NCBI GenBank assembly: GCA_938030895.1 | Contig: CALHIV010000003.1 | Location: 1-64,000, forward strand | DNA: 64,000 nucleotides | Reading direction: 5' to 3' | Source: an uncultured Nitrososphaerales archaeon | GTDB taxonomy: Archaea > Thermoproteota > Nitrososphaeria > Nitrososphaerales > Nitrosocaldaceae | Part shown: one piece after another, positions 34,483 through 43,395 of the stretch | Layout: every line of letters begins with the position of its first letter | Position numbering within the stretch: the first letter of the stretch is position 1 | Position numbers and translations under genes: made by a program | Notes under the pieces: generated by a model | What the model was told of the DNA's origin: nothing | Database searches by the model: none | Seen by the model: the letters and a program-made list of their open reading frames with translations, nothing else

Positions 34483-35678
34483 TGAGCATAGATAATAGCG
34501 GTAGTGGTGGTAAGAGCAGCGATGGCAATCTTGATCTAATTAATAATAACAATGGTATGCTAGATAAGAGGGATATCCTAGCGAGGTTCAGGGACCCAAT
34601 TCTAGCAAAGAGGATAGTCGAGAAGATAGATGAGTATGCCAATGAGATAGATGAGCAACTCCTCCTCATGCATATATGTGGAACACATGAGTGGAGTATT
34701 ACACACTATGGAATAAGATCCCTATTGCCTAAAGGCGTGGAGGTTAGAGCAGGCCCTGGTTGCCCAGTATGCATAACACCGGCATCTGATATAGATGCAA
34801 TGATAGATCTTGCACTAGAAGGTAAGACGATACTCACTTATGGTGATATGTCTAGGGCAAAGGGTTCAAAGGGGTATAGTCTTATTGATGCTAGAGCACT
34901 GGGAGGTGATGTTAGACTAGTTTATAGCGTGCATGATGCTGTACTCAAGGCTAGGAGAGAACCAGATAGAGAGTTCATCTTCTTCGCAGTTGGGTTCGAT
35001 ACAACTGCTCCTCCTACCGCGTATGAGGTACTGAAGGGTATGCCAGAGAACCTTAGCCTCATGGTATCGTATCGTTACATGCCTCCCATAGCAGGGGCAG
35101 TGCTGAGATCATCGCTTCTAGGAGTAGATGGTGTGATAAACCCTGGCCACTCATCCACCATCACAGGCATGAAACCTTACTATAGATACTTCCTCGAGAC
35201 AAAGAAGCCCCAAGTCTTCTGTGGATTTGAACCGATAGATATACTGCTTGGCATATTCATGCTACTCAGACAGATAAAGGAGGGTAGACCTATGTTAGAG
35301 AATGAGTATACAAGGTCTGTGACATGGGAAGGTAATACAGTTGCACAGGAGAGTATGGATATGGTCTTTGATCTTGGTGATGGGTACCTTAGAGGAGTTG
35401 CAGTGATACCTGAGTGTGGCTTTATGCTCAAGGATGAGTATAGCAGTATAGATGCACGCAATATATACTCGTTGAGGAGGAGCGATGCTAGAGATGAGTT
35501 CGTTGCAGGTGCAAGATGTGGCGAGGTTATACTTGGTCTGTGTGATCCCCCAGAGTGCCCCTTGTATATGAGAGGATGCACACCATCAACGCCCAAGGGT
35601 CCAACCATGGTATCTCAGGAGGGTACATGCAAGATATGGGCTGAGCATGGACTGATAAACTCTAGGTGCAGGATATGA
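34479..35678 (+). CDS. hypD: Hydrogenase formation protein HypD
   Basis: 399 residues. Fe-S scaffold for the Fe(CN)2CO unit. 'MHICGTHEWSITHYGIRSLL' and 'VRAGPGCPVCITPASDID' carry the catalytic cysteines, 'FFAVGFDTTAPPTAYEV' is family-typical, and C-terminal cysteines (CGEVILGLCDPPECPLYMRG) bind the 4Fe-4S cluster. The first ~25 residues are an Asn/Gly/Ser-rich lead. Coupled to hypC copy 2. Confidence 0.96.
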   Translation: MMSIDNSGSGGKSSDGNLDLINNNNGMLDKRDILARFRDPILAKRIVEKIDEYANEIDEQLLLMHICGTHEWSITHYGIRSLLPKGVEVRAGPGCPVCITPASDIDAMIDLALEGKTILTYGDMSRAKGSKGYSLIDARALGGDVRLVYSVHDAVLKARREPDREFIFFAVGFDTTAPPTAYEVLKGMPENLSLMVSYRYMPPIAGAVLRSSLLGVDGVINPGHSSTITGMKPYYRYFLETKKPQVFCGFEPIDILLGIFMLLRQIKEGRPMLENEYTRSVTWEGNTVAQESMDMVFDLGDGYLRGVAVIPECGFMLKDEYSSIDARNIYSLRRSDARDEFVAGARCGEVILGLCDPPECPLYMRGCTPSTPKGPTMVSQEGTCKIWAEHGLINSRCRI

Positions 35679-35708
35679 TAACTACACTAACTAGTATTTA
35701 GGTATGGT

Positions 35709-36374
35709 ATGACCATCTACTTCTTGGGCAATTCATTCTGCAGATTATGTCATACAAGTATGGATGCTTTGGTTAGAGAGCTGAACGTATGCTCTAAAGG
35801 CCTTGAGCATAAAGGGTTGATCCTATTAAAGCATGGGGCAAGTGCAAGGTTACCAGGCTCATATAGACTGGTCTTCATGGATCTATCAGTAGATGTGGGT
35901 ATCGATCATGGTTATGCAAAGGAAGAGCATATGTATGATCATGAGATAGATACACACATCTCAATATACAGGAGAAGGCCTGATGTGAATGCTGTATTCC
36001 ATACAAAGAGCCCACTTATATACGCCTCTACTAGGGATGGTATTATAGATACTGTTCATGCTGAGGCAACTTTAGTGCTTAGCGATATAATGATCATCAA
36101 GGATAACTCATCAGAGAGCATAGGCAAAGCAAGTGTAGGGGAACCTCTGAGGCCTGTAAGGATAATCGTATTCAGAGATGAGGTATACAGCATAGGCGCA
36201 TGTATACATGAGGCTAGAGCGTTCATGGAGATAATGGATGAGTGGGCAAGGGTCAAGGCTATAGCGAGTGCTTTAGGAGGTGCAAGGTACCCCATAACAC
36301 TTGAGAGGTTGAGGAGTCTGGGCTCCAGATATGCTAGATCGATAAAGTTTGGTGGTAGGGGCCTTGTCAGATAG
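35709..36374 (+). CDS. Degenerate class II aldolase-fold protein
   Basis: 221 residues of the class II aldolase/adducin fold: 'GLILLKHGASARLPGSYRLV' and 'HEIDTHISIYRRRPDVNAVF' align with the family, but the zinc pair HTH is 'HTK' and the third zinc histidine (xDHG) is replaced by 'FRDEVYSIG'. With two ligands lost it is probably not a zinc aldolase. It precedes an apparently intact paralogue by a few bp, so the two may form a mixed complex. It follows hypD by 30 bp. Confidence 0.75.
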   Translation: MTIYFLGNSFCRLCHTSMDALVRELNVCSKGLEHKGLILLKHGASARLPGSYRLVFMDLSVDVGIDHGYAKEEHMYDHEIDTHISIYRRRPDVNAVFHTKSPLIYASTRDGIIDTVHAEATLVLSDIMIIKDNSSESIGKASVGEPLRPVRIIVFRDEVYSIGACIHEARAFMEIMDEWARVKAIASALGGARYPITLERLRSLGSRYARSIKFGGRGLVR

Positions 36375-36387
36375 CCTATGTGAATGC

Positions 36388-37026
36388 ATGAGAGGGAGTG
36401 AGGAGTATATAAAGAGAGAACTGGTATCATGTGTAAGGACATTATTCTCAAAGGGTTATGTATCATCTGGAGGGGGTAACCATAGTGTAAGGCTTGGGGA
36501 TGAGAGCAGAGAGCGTACACGGATATGGATAACCCCATCTGGCTACCCTAGATCCCATCTCACTCTTGATGATCTAGTGCTTATAGATATAGAGGGTAAT
36601 GTACTCAAGGGCGATCTTAGACCATCTATAGAGGTTCCATTCCACACGGAGATATACAGGGTTAGAGATGATGTTAACGCGGTATCCCATACACACTCAC
36701 CATACTCACATGCATTAATCCAGACACTCGATATAGTGGAGGTTGAGGGGCATAAGGGGATATTCAGGTTAGATGATGCAAGGCTGAGACTGCCATTGGG
36801 CATACCCCCTCCTCTAAGCAAGATCTTGATACTAGAGTATAGGCAGTTGGGCTCAAGGGCACTTGCAAAGTTGGTTGGTGAAGCATTCACTACATATCTC
36901 ACAAATATAGTTGTGCTGTTGGATCATGGTGTAATAGGCATAGGGAGGTGCATACATGAGGCTATCTTCTATGTGCAGATGTTAGAGGAGTGGGCCAGAT
37001 GCATCACCATCTCGTATAGGTTGTAG
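36388..37026 (+). CDS. Class II aldolase/adducin family protein (zinc ligands intact)
   Basis: About 212 residues. 'YVSSGGGNHSVRLGD' and 'WITPSGYPRSHLTLDDLVLI' bind the sugar phosphate; 'EVPFHTEIYRVRDDVNAVSH' with 'THSP' gives the catalytic Glu and two zinc His, and 'LLDHGVIGIG' the third. Relatives cleave sugar phosphates such as fuculose-1-P or 5-deoxyribulose-1-P, and others are dehydratases (MtnB). ATG at 36388 follows the previous stop; an upstream GTG at 36349 would overlap. Substrate unknown. Confidence 0.82.
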   Translation: MRGSEEYIKRELVSCVRTLFSKGYVSSGGGNHSVRLGDESRERTRIWITPSGYPRSHLTLDDLVLIDIEGNVLKGDLRPSIEVPFHTEIYRVRDDVNAVSHTHSPYSHALIQTLDIVEVEGHKGIFRLDDARLRLPLGIPPPLSKILILEYRQLGSRALAKLVGEAFTTYLTNIVVLLDHGVIGIGRCIHEAIFYVQMLEEWARCITISYRL

Positions 37027-37056
37027 CAGTATAGTTCATGAGCGAGTATCATCCAA

Positions 37057-38313
37057 TCATACAATTATGCTATCCCCAGCAACTGGAGCGTATGCCTCCA
37101 GCCCTACACTACTCCTTATCTCATCAGCAAATCTCAAGCATGTATCATCATCTCCATGCACTGTCCAGACCTTTGGGTTACCCCTCATACCCTCAACCAT
37201 ATCGAATAGTTCCCTCCTCCCACTATGCCCAGAGAAGTCGAACCTCTTAACCTCGGCCTTGACCTTCTTAGCTTTGCCATCTATCATCGCTACACCCTGC
37301 TCTAGCAGTAGCCTTCCAGGAGTACCCTCCCCTTGGTATGATACCATCGCTATACCATTCCTCTCATCATCTGCAAGGTTCTCCATGTAGAAGAGCGCAT
37401 TACCTCCAACAAGCATACCTGCTGGTGAGATTATAACACATGGCTCCCTTATCATCCTCTTCCTCTCACCCCAACCCCTCACCCATATGAGCCATTTCAT
37501 AACATCTGAGAAGAATTTAGCATCCCTCAGGAACCTTGGATGTCTGAGCATTATCTCATTGGCCTTTATAGCCATACCATCTATCGCTACCTTATGCTTG
37601 AAGTTGAACGCTCTAAGGACGCATGCTATCTCTTGCGCTCTCTCAACGGAGAATGCTGGTATGAAGAGTACCCCTTCCCTCTCCACAACCTCGTTTGCAA
37701 ACTCTACCAGTAGCCTCTCAGCCTCATCCCTAGGTTGGTGATCCTCCATAGCATAAGTGCTCTCGGTTATGAGTAGATCTATGTTACCAACATCAAGATC
37801 CGCACTCTCCAATATCCTTGAACCCCTAGCATTTATATCCCCTGTGTAGAATAACCTCCTCCCATCATGCTCAACGACTATCACTGCACTACCAACTATA
37901 TGCCCAGCATTGTGTAATGTTATCTTGAGATCTCCAACCTCGAACTCCTCCCTATAATAGTATGTTCTGCTAGAGTCTAGCATACCCATAACCTCCATAT
38001 ACTCAAATGGTAGGTAGAAGCCAGAGATCTTTATCATATCGAGCAGGAGTATCTTGGCAAGTTCTATGGTTGGTTCTGTAGTATACACAGGTATCTCCTT
38101 GCTAAGGAAGAGTGCTGGTATGCATCCAGAGTGGTCAAGGTGTGCATGTGTGAGCACTACACCATCTATCTCCCTTGGCTTCACATGCATTGGGAAGAGG
38201 GGCTCATGCCTTAGCAGTATACCATAATCCAATAATACCTTAACCTTATCAGTCTCAACTAGGAATGCTGACCTCCCAACCTCCCTTGCAGAACCTAGTA
38301 CTGTCACCTTCAA
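37057..38313 (-). CDS. Beta-CASP metallo-beta-lactamase ribonuclease (aCPSF2-like)
   Basis: 418 residues. RNA-processing nuclease of the CPSF73/RNase J superfamily. 'VVLTHAHLDHSGCIPALFL' is the HxHxDH motif (about 52-70), 'LHNAGHIVGSAVIVVEHDG' and 'LFYTGDINARGSRI' supply other metal ligands, and beta-CASP motifs A-C lie in 'FIPAFSVERAQE', 'SPAGML' and 'FDFSGHSGRREL'. It lacks the N-terminal KH domains of aCPSF1. It is convergent with the aldolase gene, 30 bp apart. Confidence 0.92.
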   Translation of the reverse strand: MKVTVLGSAREVGRSAFLVETDKVKVLLDYGILLRHEPLFPMHVKPREIDGVVLTHAHLDHSGCIPALFLSKEIPVYTTEPTIELAKILLLDMIKISGFYLPFEYMEVMGMLDSSRTYYYREEFEVGDLKITLHNAGHIVGSAVIVVEHDGRRLFYTGDINARGSRILESADLDVGNIDLLITESTYAMEDHQPRDEAERLLVEFANEVVEREGVLFIPAFSVERAQEIACVLRAFNFKHKVAIDGMAIKANEIMLRHPRFLRDAKFFSDVMKWLIWVRGWGERKRMIREPCVIISPAGMLVGGNALFYMENLADDERNGIAMVSYQGEGTPGRLLLEQGVAMIDGKAKKVKAEVKRFDFSGHSGRRELFDMVEGMRGNPKVWTVHGDDDTCLRFADEIRSSVGLEAYAPVAGDSIIV

Positions 38314-38437
38314 CCATCTTGCTGGGGTAGAAGCGTATTTAAAATCTTTTGAATCAGGTAGCGCCGATCGATCTACCGCTCTTCTAAGCAGAAACGTTCC
38401 AAAAATTTAATATACTACGAGGGTATACCCATCTACG

Positions 38438-38662
38438 ATGGCTAGGAAGTTCATGGAGTGGTGGAACTCAATACCAGCAGATATACGCAACAAGGCAAAG
38501 GGTAACGACGATTGGAATAAGTACAAGCCACTCCTAAATCAGATAAACTACGCCATGGTAGCACTGCACCTACAAGGCAATCATAGCATGAAACCAACAT
38601 CCGAAGAGTTACTGAGCTGGATAAAGAATGGTGAGATAGACGTAGTCAGGATGACCAAGTAA
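38438..38662 (+). CDS. Small conserved-type hypothetical protein
   Basis: 74 residues, Trp- and Lys-rich (FMEWWNSIPADIRNKAKGND, KPLLNQINYAMVALHLQGNH), probably helical and soluble. A TATA-like TTTAATATA (38404-38412) lies 26-34 bp upstream and an oligo-T stretch follows the stop, so it has its own transcription unit. No family recognised. Confidence 0.7.
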   Translation: MARKFMEWWNSIPADIRNKAKGNDDWNKYKPLLNQINYAMVALHLQGNHSMKPTSEELLSWIKNGEIDVVRMTK

Positions 38663-38667
38663 TAATT

Positions 38668-38680
38668 ATTTTATTTTTTT
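38668..38680 (+). terminator. Oligo-T terminator after the 74-residue gene
   Basis: ATTTTATTTTTTT begins 6 bp after the stop codon; archaeal RNA polymerase terminates at such T-rich runs without a hairpin. Confidence 0.6.
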
Positions 38681-38718
38681 AACCGATTATAAAACGCCGT
38701 TGTACAAAATGCAAAGAG

Positions 38719-38727
38719 TTTAAATAT
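38719..38727 (+). promoter_or_regulatory. TATA box of ferredoxin gene
   Basis: TTTAAATAT lies 29-37 bp before the ferredoxin ATG, as in the leaderless promoters elsewhere in the window. Confidence 0.6.
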
Positions 38728-38755
38728 TTTAGTTCTGTAGAAGTGCTGAGCAGAT

Positions 38756-39049
38756 ATGCCAGTAGCAATACTACCAGACATAGATGAGCAGACATGCATA
38801 GGCTGTGCTCTATGCGTTGAGATATGTACTGCGCTAGGACCAGATGTACTGAGGGTCAAGCCAGTAGAGGGCTGGAAGAGGGGCAAGGCATTTGTGCACT
38901 ATCCTGAGAGATGCATCTCAGATGGTGCATGTATAGCAGTCTGCCCAACTACAGCAATATTCTGGATGAGACCACTCGAGTACACACCAGGTCAGCCAGT
39001 ACCACTGCACAAGTTCGGAAGGTTCACCAAGGGCTGGGACGAAGGGTAG
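38756..39049 (+). CDS. Dicluster ferredoxin with an Asp in one cluster motif
   Basis: 97 residues. Cluster 1 is 'CIGCALCVEIC' (C-x2-C-x2-C-x3-C). Cluster 2 is 'CISDGACIAVCP', where the second Cys is Asp, as in ferredoxins whose cluster has an Asp ligand or converts to 3Fe-4S. The tail 'LHKFGRFTKGW' is an added hydrophilic extension. It likely serves 2-oxoacid oxidoreductases or other soluble redox enzymes. Its short size, promoter and terminator point to high expression as a single gene. Confidence 0.88.
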   Translation: MPVAILPDIDEQTCIGCALCVEICTALGPDVLRVKPVEGWKRGKAFVHYPERCISDGACIAVCPTTAIFWMRPLEYTPGQPVPLHKFGRFTKGWDEG

Positions 39050-39069
39050 GGTAAATAGGGTAAACTCCC

Positions 39070-39108
39070 TTTATTTTTAATTCAATTTTATTTTATTTTA
39101 TTTTTAAT
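39070..39108 (+). terminator. T-rich terminator after ferredoxin
   Basis: A short AGGG...CCCT stem (about 39056-39070) is followed by several T-runs (TTTATTTTT, ATTTTATTTTATTTT), a clear archaeal-type terminator. Confidence 0.65.
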
Positions 39109-39221
39109 TATATGGCTCCTGCTTTGTTGTATAACTAATACGCAAGAGCAAGAGCCTACACTCATCTATAGGCTACGCTGGCAAAGGGTTATATCCTAAA
39201 CAAGTATTATTTGATGTTCAA

Positions 39222-40883
39222 TTAATTGATTTTAGTTGATTTGATATACTTGGTTATATCCTCAGCCTTCCAACAGTACTCCATCTCCACCCCTTGCAGT
39301 TCATCCCTGATACTTTTCATCACTTGAATAGATCTATCGTCAACCTCCACTAGCACTCTCTTGAACCCGTTACTCTTTATGAAGTGTATTATAGCATTCA
39401 GCATGGTAGGGAAATCATCATACGATACTCCATGCCTAATACCTACTATATGTGATGCAGGGTACACATCTGATACCTCTTCTGGTACTATCCCTAAGAA
39501 GGGGGAGTAGTATGCTATCTGTACATTATCTTTACTGCTCCTGCTCTCATTATCATTGTTATCATTGTTATTATCATTATTACCATTATTACTATCATCG
39601 CTATTCTTCTCCCCACTATCTACCTGCATCTTATTCATTATCGCATCCTTGATAACCTTGTATCTGCTCGATGTGTAGAAGGGATGCTCTTCTGGCTCCA
39701 TCAAGAGCACTAACATGCTCTTATCACTCCTTATGTTTGTGCATACCAACCTTCTAAACCTGGTCAACTCTGGCCTATACTGATCTATTGGTAATGAGAT
39801 GAAGAGCGCTCTATCCTTGAAGATAGGTGTACACTGCTCCAGATACTCTGAGCATTCCTTCAGTATGTGGTTTGCCTCTGCTAACTTTGGGTGTGCAAGA
39901 GACCTCTGTACAACATACTCCCATAATCTACCCTCAACTATAGCCTGCTTCACCCCATCGATCTCCCTCTTTATAGTGTAGAGGTTATGCAATGCTATCT
40001 TTGCAATCTTCTCATCATTGCTTAGCTCCTTAAGCTCCCTTGGATCGGTGCTCGAGCATACAGGGCATACACATGGCAGATACTCTAGATCATCTATGCT
40101 GACTGTACCATTCTGCAGCATGTACCTCCCATCCTTAGCATATAGGATGTATGATGCAGAGTCGAATGTATCACACCCAAGAGCAACAGCCAATGGTATG
40201 GTTAAGGGATGCCCAGCACCGAATAGATGCATAGGCTTACTCAACGGTATAACTCTTCTAGCGGTTACTATCATCCTTGCCAGTGTGTAGAACTCATATG
40301 CCTCCATGATCTCTGTTGGGCTCCCTAGAGCAAAGAACTCATAACCCATCTCAAGGAGTCTCTTGCTAGAGTACTCAACAAGATCTAGATGTTCTCCTCC
40401 CTGTATCGGGGCAGCCCATATGGTACCTGACCCTTCATTATCACCAATCCTTATCGTATCCTCAGCAGCCTTTAACGTTAGTTCAACGTACTGTTCTGCC
40501 TTGCTTCTAGGCAGTCCAGAGCCAGTTGGCTTGTCCAATGGTACTGCTACATCACTCCCTATCTTTGCTTGGAATCTAGCCATAGTTGGATGATCAACAT
40601 CTATATTACCGTAAACAAGAACCTGATAACCTCCAGAGTCGGTCATTATAGGTTTGTTGTAGTTGAGTATATCATGTATATCTTTAGCATCACCATACTC
40701 CTTCCATGTTATATATGCGTTGGTAATCAACATATCAAAGCCTATCCTCTCCAACTCATCAATGCTGATCTCTTGTCTGACTGGGTGCACAACTGGTAAG
40801 AATGCTGGGGTCTCCACTATCCCATGCTTGGTCTTTAGCCTTCCTATCCTACCTGCAAGATCACTATGCTTTATCTCTAACAT
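39222..40883 (-). CDS. tgtA: Archaeosine tRNA-guanine transglycosylase
   Basis: 553 residues. Exchanges G15 of archaeal tRNAs for preQ0. 'IMTDSGGYQVLVYG' (general base Asp), 'APIQGGEHLDLVEYS', 'FGAGHPLTIPLAVALGCDTF' with the nucleophile Asp in 'TFDSASY', and zinc ligands 'CVCPVC' plus a later His are present. The C-terminal part has the TgtA accessory domains without a PUA. An Asn/Asp repeat insert (about residues 416-441, coded by AAYRAT units) interrupts the C-terminal region. Confidence 0.94.
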   Translation of the reverse strand: MLEIKHSDLAGRIGRLKTKHGIVETPAFLPVVHPVRQEISIDELERIGFDMLITNAYITWKEYGDAKDIHDILNYNKPIMTDSGGYQVLVYGNIDVDHPTMARFQAKIGSDVAVPLDKPTGSGLPRSKAEQYVELTLKAAEDTIRIGDNEGSGTIWAAPIQGGEHLDLVEYSSKRLLEMGYEFFALGSPTEIMEAYEFYTLARMIVTARRVIPLSKPMHLFGAGHPLTIPLAVALGCDTFDSASYILYAKDGRYMLQNGTVSIDDLEYLPCVCPVCSSTDPRELKELSNDEKIAKIALHNLYTIKREIDGVKQAIVEGRLWEYVVQRSLAHPKLAEANHILKECSEYLEQCTPIFKDRALFISLPIDQYRPELTRFRRLVCTNIRSDKSMLVLLMEPEEHPFYTSSRYKVIKDAIMNKMQVDSGEKNSDDSNNGNNDNNNDNNDNESRSSKDNVQIAYYSPFLGIVPEEVSDVYPASHIVGIRHGVSYDDFPTMLNAIIHFIKSNGFKRVLVEVDDRSIQVMKSIRDELQGVEMEYCWKAEDITKYIKSTKIN

Positions 40884-41005
40884 CCAATATAACCATAAGG
40901 GTGATCATTATATATGTAATACAACAGAATAGGATATGATGGTGGTAATGATGGTATATCTATTCATCTCTTTATTTATGCCTTTATTCATGTGTTTATG
41001 AGGGA

Positions 41006-41464
41006 TCATCTACAGAACAACTGCACTGCAACTATCTGGCTCCCTGTCCTTGCTACCCCAACACCTATCCTCTCCCATTCCCCATCCAGTATATTCTCTC
41101 TATGTGCTGGAGACCTCATCCATGCGCCCACTATACCCTCTCCAGTGCTATCCCTTCCCTGGTATAGGTTCTCACCTATGGAGATACAGTTACTAGGCAT
41201 CCTTGAGATCAGCGGTTCATGGTTATGGGATATGAAGCCCTTTGAGGCATTGATTATAGCATACCTCTTAGCATTCTCTGTAAGCATAACATCCTTGACA
41301 AGTAATGGAAGGCCATGCTCTGCCCTAACCCTGTTCGTAGCATCTACTATCGAGTCCTCAAGCCTATGTATATCTGCGAATGCGAACTCCTTGCTTATAT
41401 CAACCAGCACAAATACCCCAAGTACAACCCATACTGCTATGCATACTGCAAGCAATAGGCGCAT
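41006..41464 (-). CDS. Secreted CAP-domain (SCP/PR-1) protein
   Basis: 152 residues. An N-terminal hydrophobic helix (about 2-21) acts as signal or anchor, then a CAP domain: 'ATNRVRAEHGLPLLVKDVML', 'AIINASKGFISHNHEP', 'SIGENLYQG', 'VGAWMRSPAHRENILDGEWE' and 'RIGVGVARTG'. The cavity His and Glu of CAP proteins fall in 'SHNH', 'GENL' and 'AHREN'. Its role in archaea is unknown. Terminates at an AT-rich gap. Confidence 0.88.
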   Translation of the reverse strand: MRLLLAVCIAVWVVLGVFVLVDISKEFAFADIHRLEDSIVDATNRVRAEHGLPLLVKDVMLTENAKRYAIINASKGFISHNHEPLISRMPSNCISIGENLYQGRDSTGEGIVGAWMRSPAHRENILDGEWERIGVGVARTGSQIVAVQLFCR

Positions 41465-41583
41465 ATAGCGGATTAATTGTAAGGGTATTTAATATCAGCA
41501 GTAGGCTGAGTGATATAATATGTGTTATATAACAGACCTTACATATTGATAAGGATTGATAGATAGATGATCTATAGATGCTG

Positions 41584-42132
41584 CTAGTAATCGAAGAACT
41601 CCCCTAACTCATCCCTCTGCACTATAAGTGCAAGCCAGTCTATATGCCCTAGCATACCATCCTGCTCATGCCTAACTATCCTTACTATCTCATCTGCAAC
41701 ATCCTCTGCACTCCTTCCAGTACAGTCTATCTCAACAACTCTGCTGTCTCCAAACCTCTTCACTGCATCATACGTTATTATCCCTAGTATCTCGCTCTGA
41801 AGGTTATCCTTTGCCTTACTCTCGCTATACCCTCTCTTCCTATATATCTCCCTCAACTCATATGGTGACCTTCTAAGCACTATTGCAAGATCTATGGAAT
41901 CGAGTACATAAGGTGCCAGATGCCCAACCAGTAGAGTATCATCCTCAACCCCCTTGAATATATCAGCAAGTTTATCCACATCTACTATGTATGTACTCTC
42001 ATCCATGGCTATTATTGCACTACTCATCGCAACAGCATTTATATCTATCAACTTCATCCCTAACCTCTCTGCCACTATACTCGATACTGTATGCTTCCCC
42101 ACACCAGGCGTGCCTGTTATCGCAAGCCTCAT
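41584..42132 (-). CDS. AK6/Fap7-type adenylate kinase/NTPase
   Basis: 182 residues. P-loop 'LAITGTPGVGKHTVSSIVAE' with the AK6 signature, 'DINAVAMSS', 'DTLLVGHLAPYVLDSIDLAI' and 'LRRSPYELREIYRKRGYSES' (lid). AK6/Fap7 proteins act in small-subunit rRNA maturation. Start at ATG 42132, after GGTGGTGT, drops an 11-residue upstream extension. Divergent from the YchF-like GTPase gene, 66 bp apart. Confidence 0.9.
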   Translation of the reverse strand: MRLAITGTPGVGKHTVSSIVAERLGMKLIDINAVAMSSAIIAMDESTYIVDVDKLADIFKGVEDDTLLVGHLAPYVLDSIDLAIVLRRSPYELREIYRKRGYSESKAKDNLQSEILGIITYDAVKRFGDSRVVEIDCTGRSAEDVADEIVRIVRHEQDGMLGHIDWLALIVQRDELGEFFDY

Positions 42133-42198
42133 ACACCACCATCGTACTAGATCCAATTGATGCAATACACTAATTAATGTTGATGGTATAGCAAGGTC

Positions 42199-43389
42199 AT
42201 GCTGATAGGTCTACTAGGCAAGACGAATGTTGGAAAGAGCACGTTCTTCAACGCTGCCACTATGCTCAATGCAGAGATAGCAGACCATCCATTCACTACC
42301 ATAGAGCCAAACATAGGTGTAGCATACGTTAGGGTTGATTGCGTATGCAAGGAGTCTGGCGTAAAGGATAGTCCAAGGAGGTCGATCTGCATAGATGGTA
42401 AGAGGTTCATACCCGTTAAGATGATAGATGTTGCTGGTCTAGTGCCAGATGCGCACAAGGGAAGGGGGCTAGGGAACAAGTTCCTCGATGATGCAAGGCA
42501 GGCAGATGTACTCATACATGTGGTTGATGCATCAGGCTCAACCGATAGCGAAGGGAGGAGGTGTGAGCCAAGTAGCAATGATCCCCTAAAGGATATAGAG
42601 TTCGTGGAACTAGAGTTCGATCTTTGGCTAGCATCTATAATCGCTAGGGATTGGGCGAGGAGCGCAAAGGAGGCTGAGCATAAAGGTATCAAGATGGAGC
42701 ATATACTTGCAAGTAGGCTGAGCGGACTTGCCATAGAGGAGCATCTGATAGCAGATACACTGAATGCTATCAAGGGTAAGAGGTTCTCTGAATGGGACGA
42801 TAATGATCTGCTAAGATTCGCTAGAGCCTTAAGGATCAATGCAAAGCCTATAGTGATAGCAGCGAACAAGGCAGATATACACACATCTAGAGCAAATATA
42901 GAGCGTATCAAGGCTACAGGTAGGATAGTCGTGCCATGCATAGCTGAGGCTGAACTACTCTTGCGTAGAGCAGCAAGCAAAGGCCTGATAGAGTATATAC
43001 CTGGCGATGGTAGATTCAAGGTCAATGATGAGAGTTCACTCAGCATAGAGCAGAGGAGGGCATTGGAGAAGGTTAGGGCGTTGATGGAGGAGTATGGTAA
43101 CACTGGGGTTCAGCAGGCTATAAACGCTGCTGTCCTAGATGCTCTACATATGATAACTGTATACCCTGTAGAGAATGAGCATAATCTAACAGATAAGGAT
43201 GGGAATGTGCTCCCCGATGCCTTTCTACTCAAGCATGGTTCAACACCAAGAGATCTTGCTATGAGTGTGCACAGTGATCTTGCAAAGAACTTCCTCTATG
43301 CTATAGATGCTAGGAGTAAGCAGAGGCTCGGTGCTGATTACAGGTTGAGGGATAGGGATATAATAAAGATAGTCTCTGCAAGTAGATGA
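42199..43389 (+). CDS. OBG/YchF-family GTPase with TGS domain
   Basis: 396 residues. G1 'GLLGKTNVGKSTFFNAATML', 'TIEPNIGVAYVRVD', G3 'MIDVAGLVPDAHKGRGLGNK', and the specificity motif 'AANKADI' (ANKAD). The middle has the YchF-type helical domain and the C-terminal 'VYPVENEHNLTDKDGNVLPD' begins a TGS domain ending 'DRDIIKIV'. Ribosome-associated NTPase. Short inserts (SGSTDSEGRRCEPSS) look extra. Followed 6 bp later by kae1. Confidence 0.92.
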   Translation: MLIGLLGKTNVGKSTFFNAATMLNAEIADHPFTTIEPNIGVAYVRVDCVCKESGVKDSPRRSICIDGKRFIPVKMIDVAGLVPDAHKGRGLGNKFLDDARQADVLIHVVDASGSTDSEGRRCEPSSNDPLKDIEFVELEFDLWLASIIARDWARSAKEAEHKGIKMEHILASRLSGLAIEEHLIADTLNAIKGKRFSEWDDNDLLRFARALRINAKPIVIAANKADIHTSRANIERIKATGRIVVPCIAEAELLLRRAASKGLIEYIPGDGRFKVNDESSLSIEQRRALEKVRALMEEYGNTGVQQAINAAVLDALHMITVYPVENEHNLTDKDGNVLPDAFLLKHGSTPRDLAMSVHSDLAKNFLYAIDARSKQRLGADYRLRDRDIIKIVSASR

Positions 43390-43395
43390 GTAGCA

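Noticed and set aside
42174-43103. 309-codon open frame antisense to the YchF-like GTPase
   Set aside because: It is an antisense shadow of a strongly conserved gene; its Ser/Leu/Ile-rich translation is what reverse-read AGG/AAG/GAT codons give.
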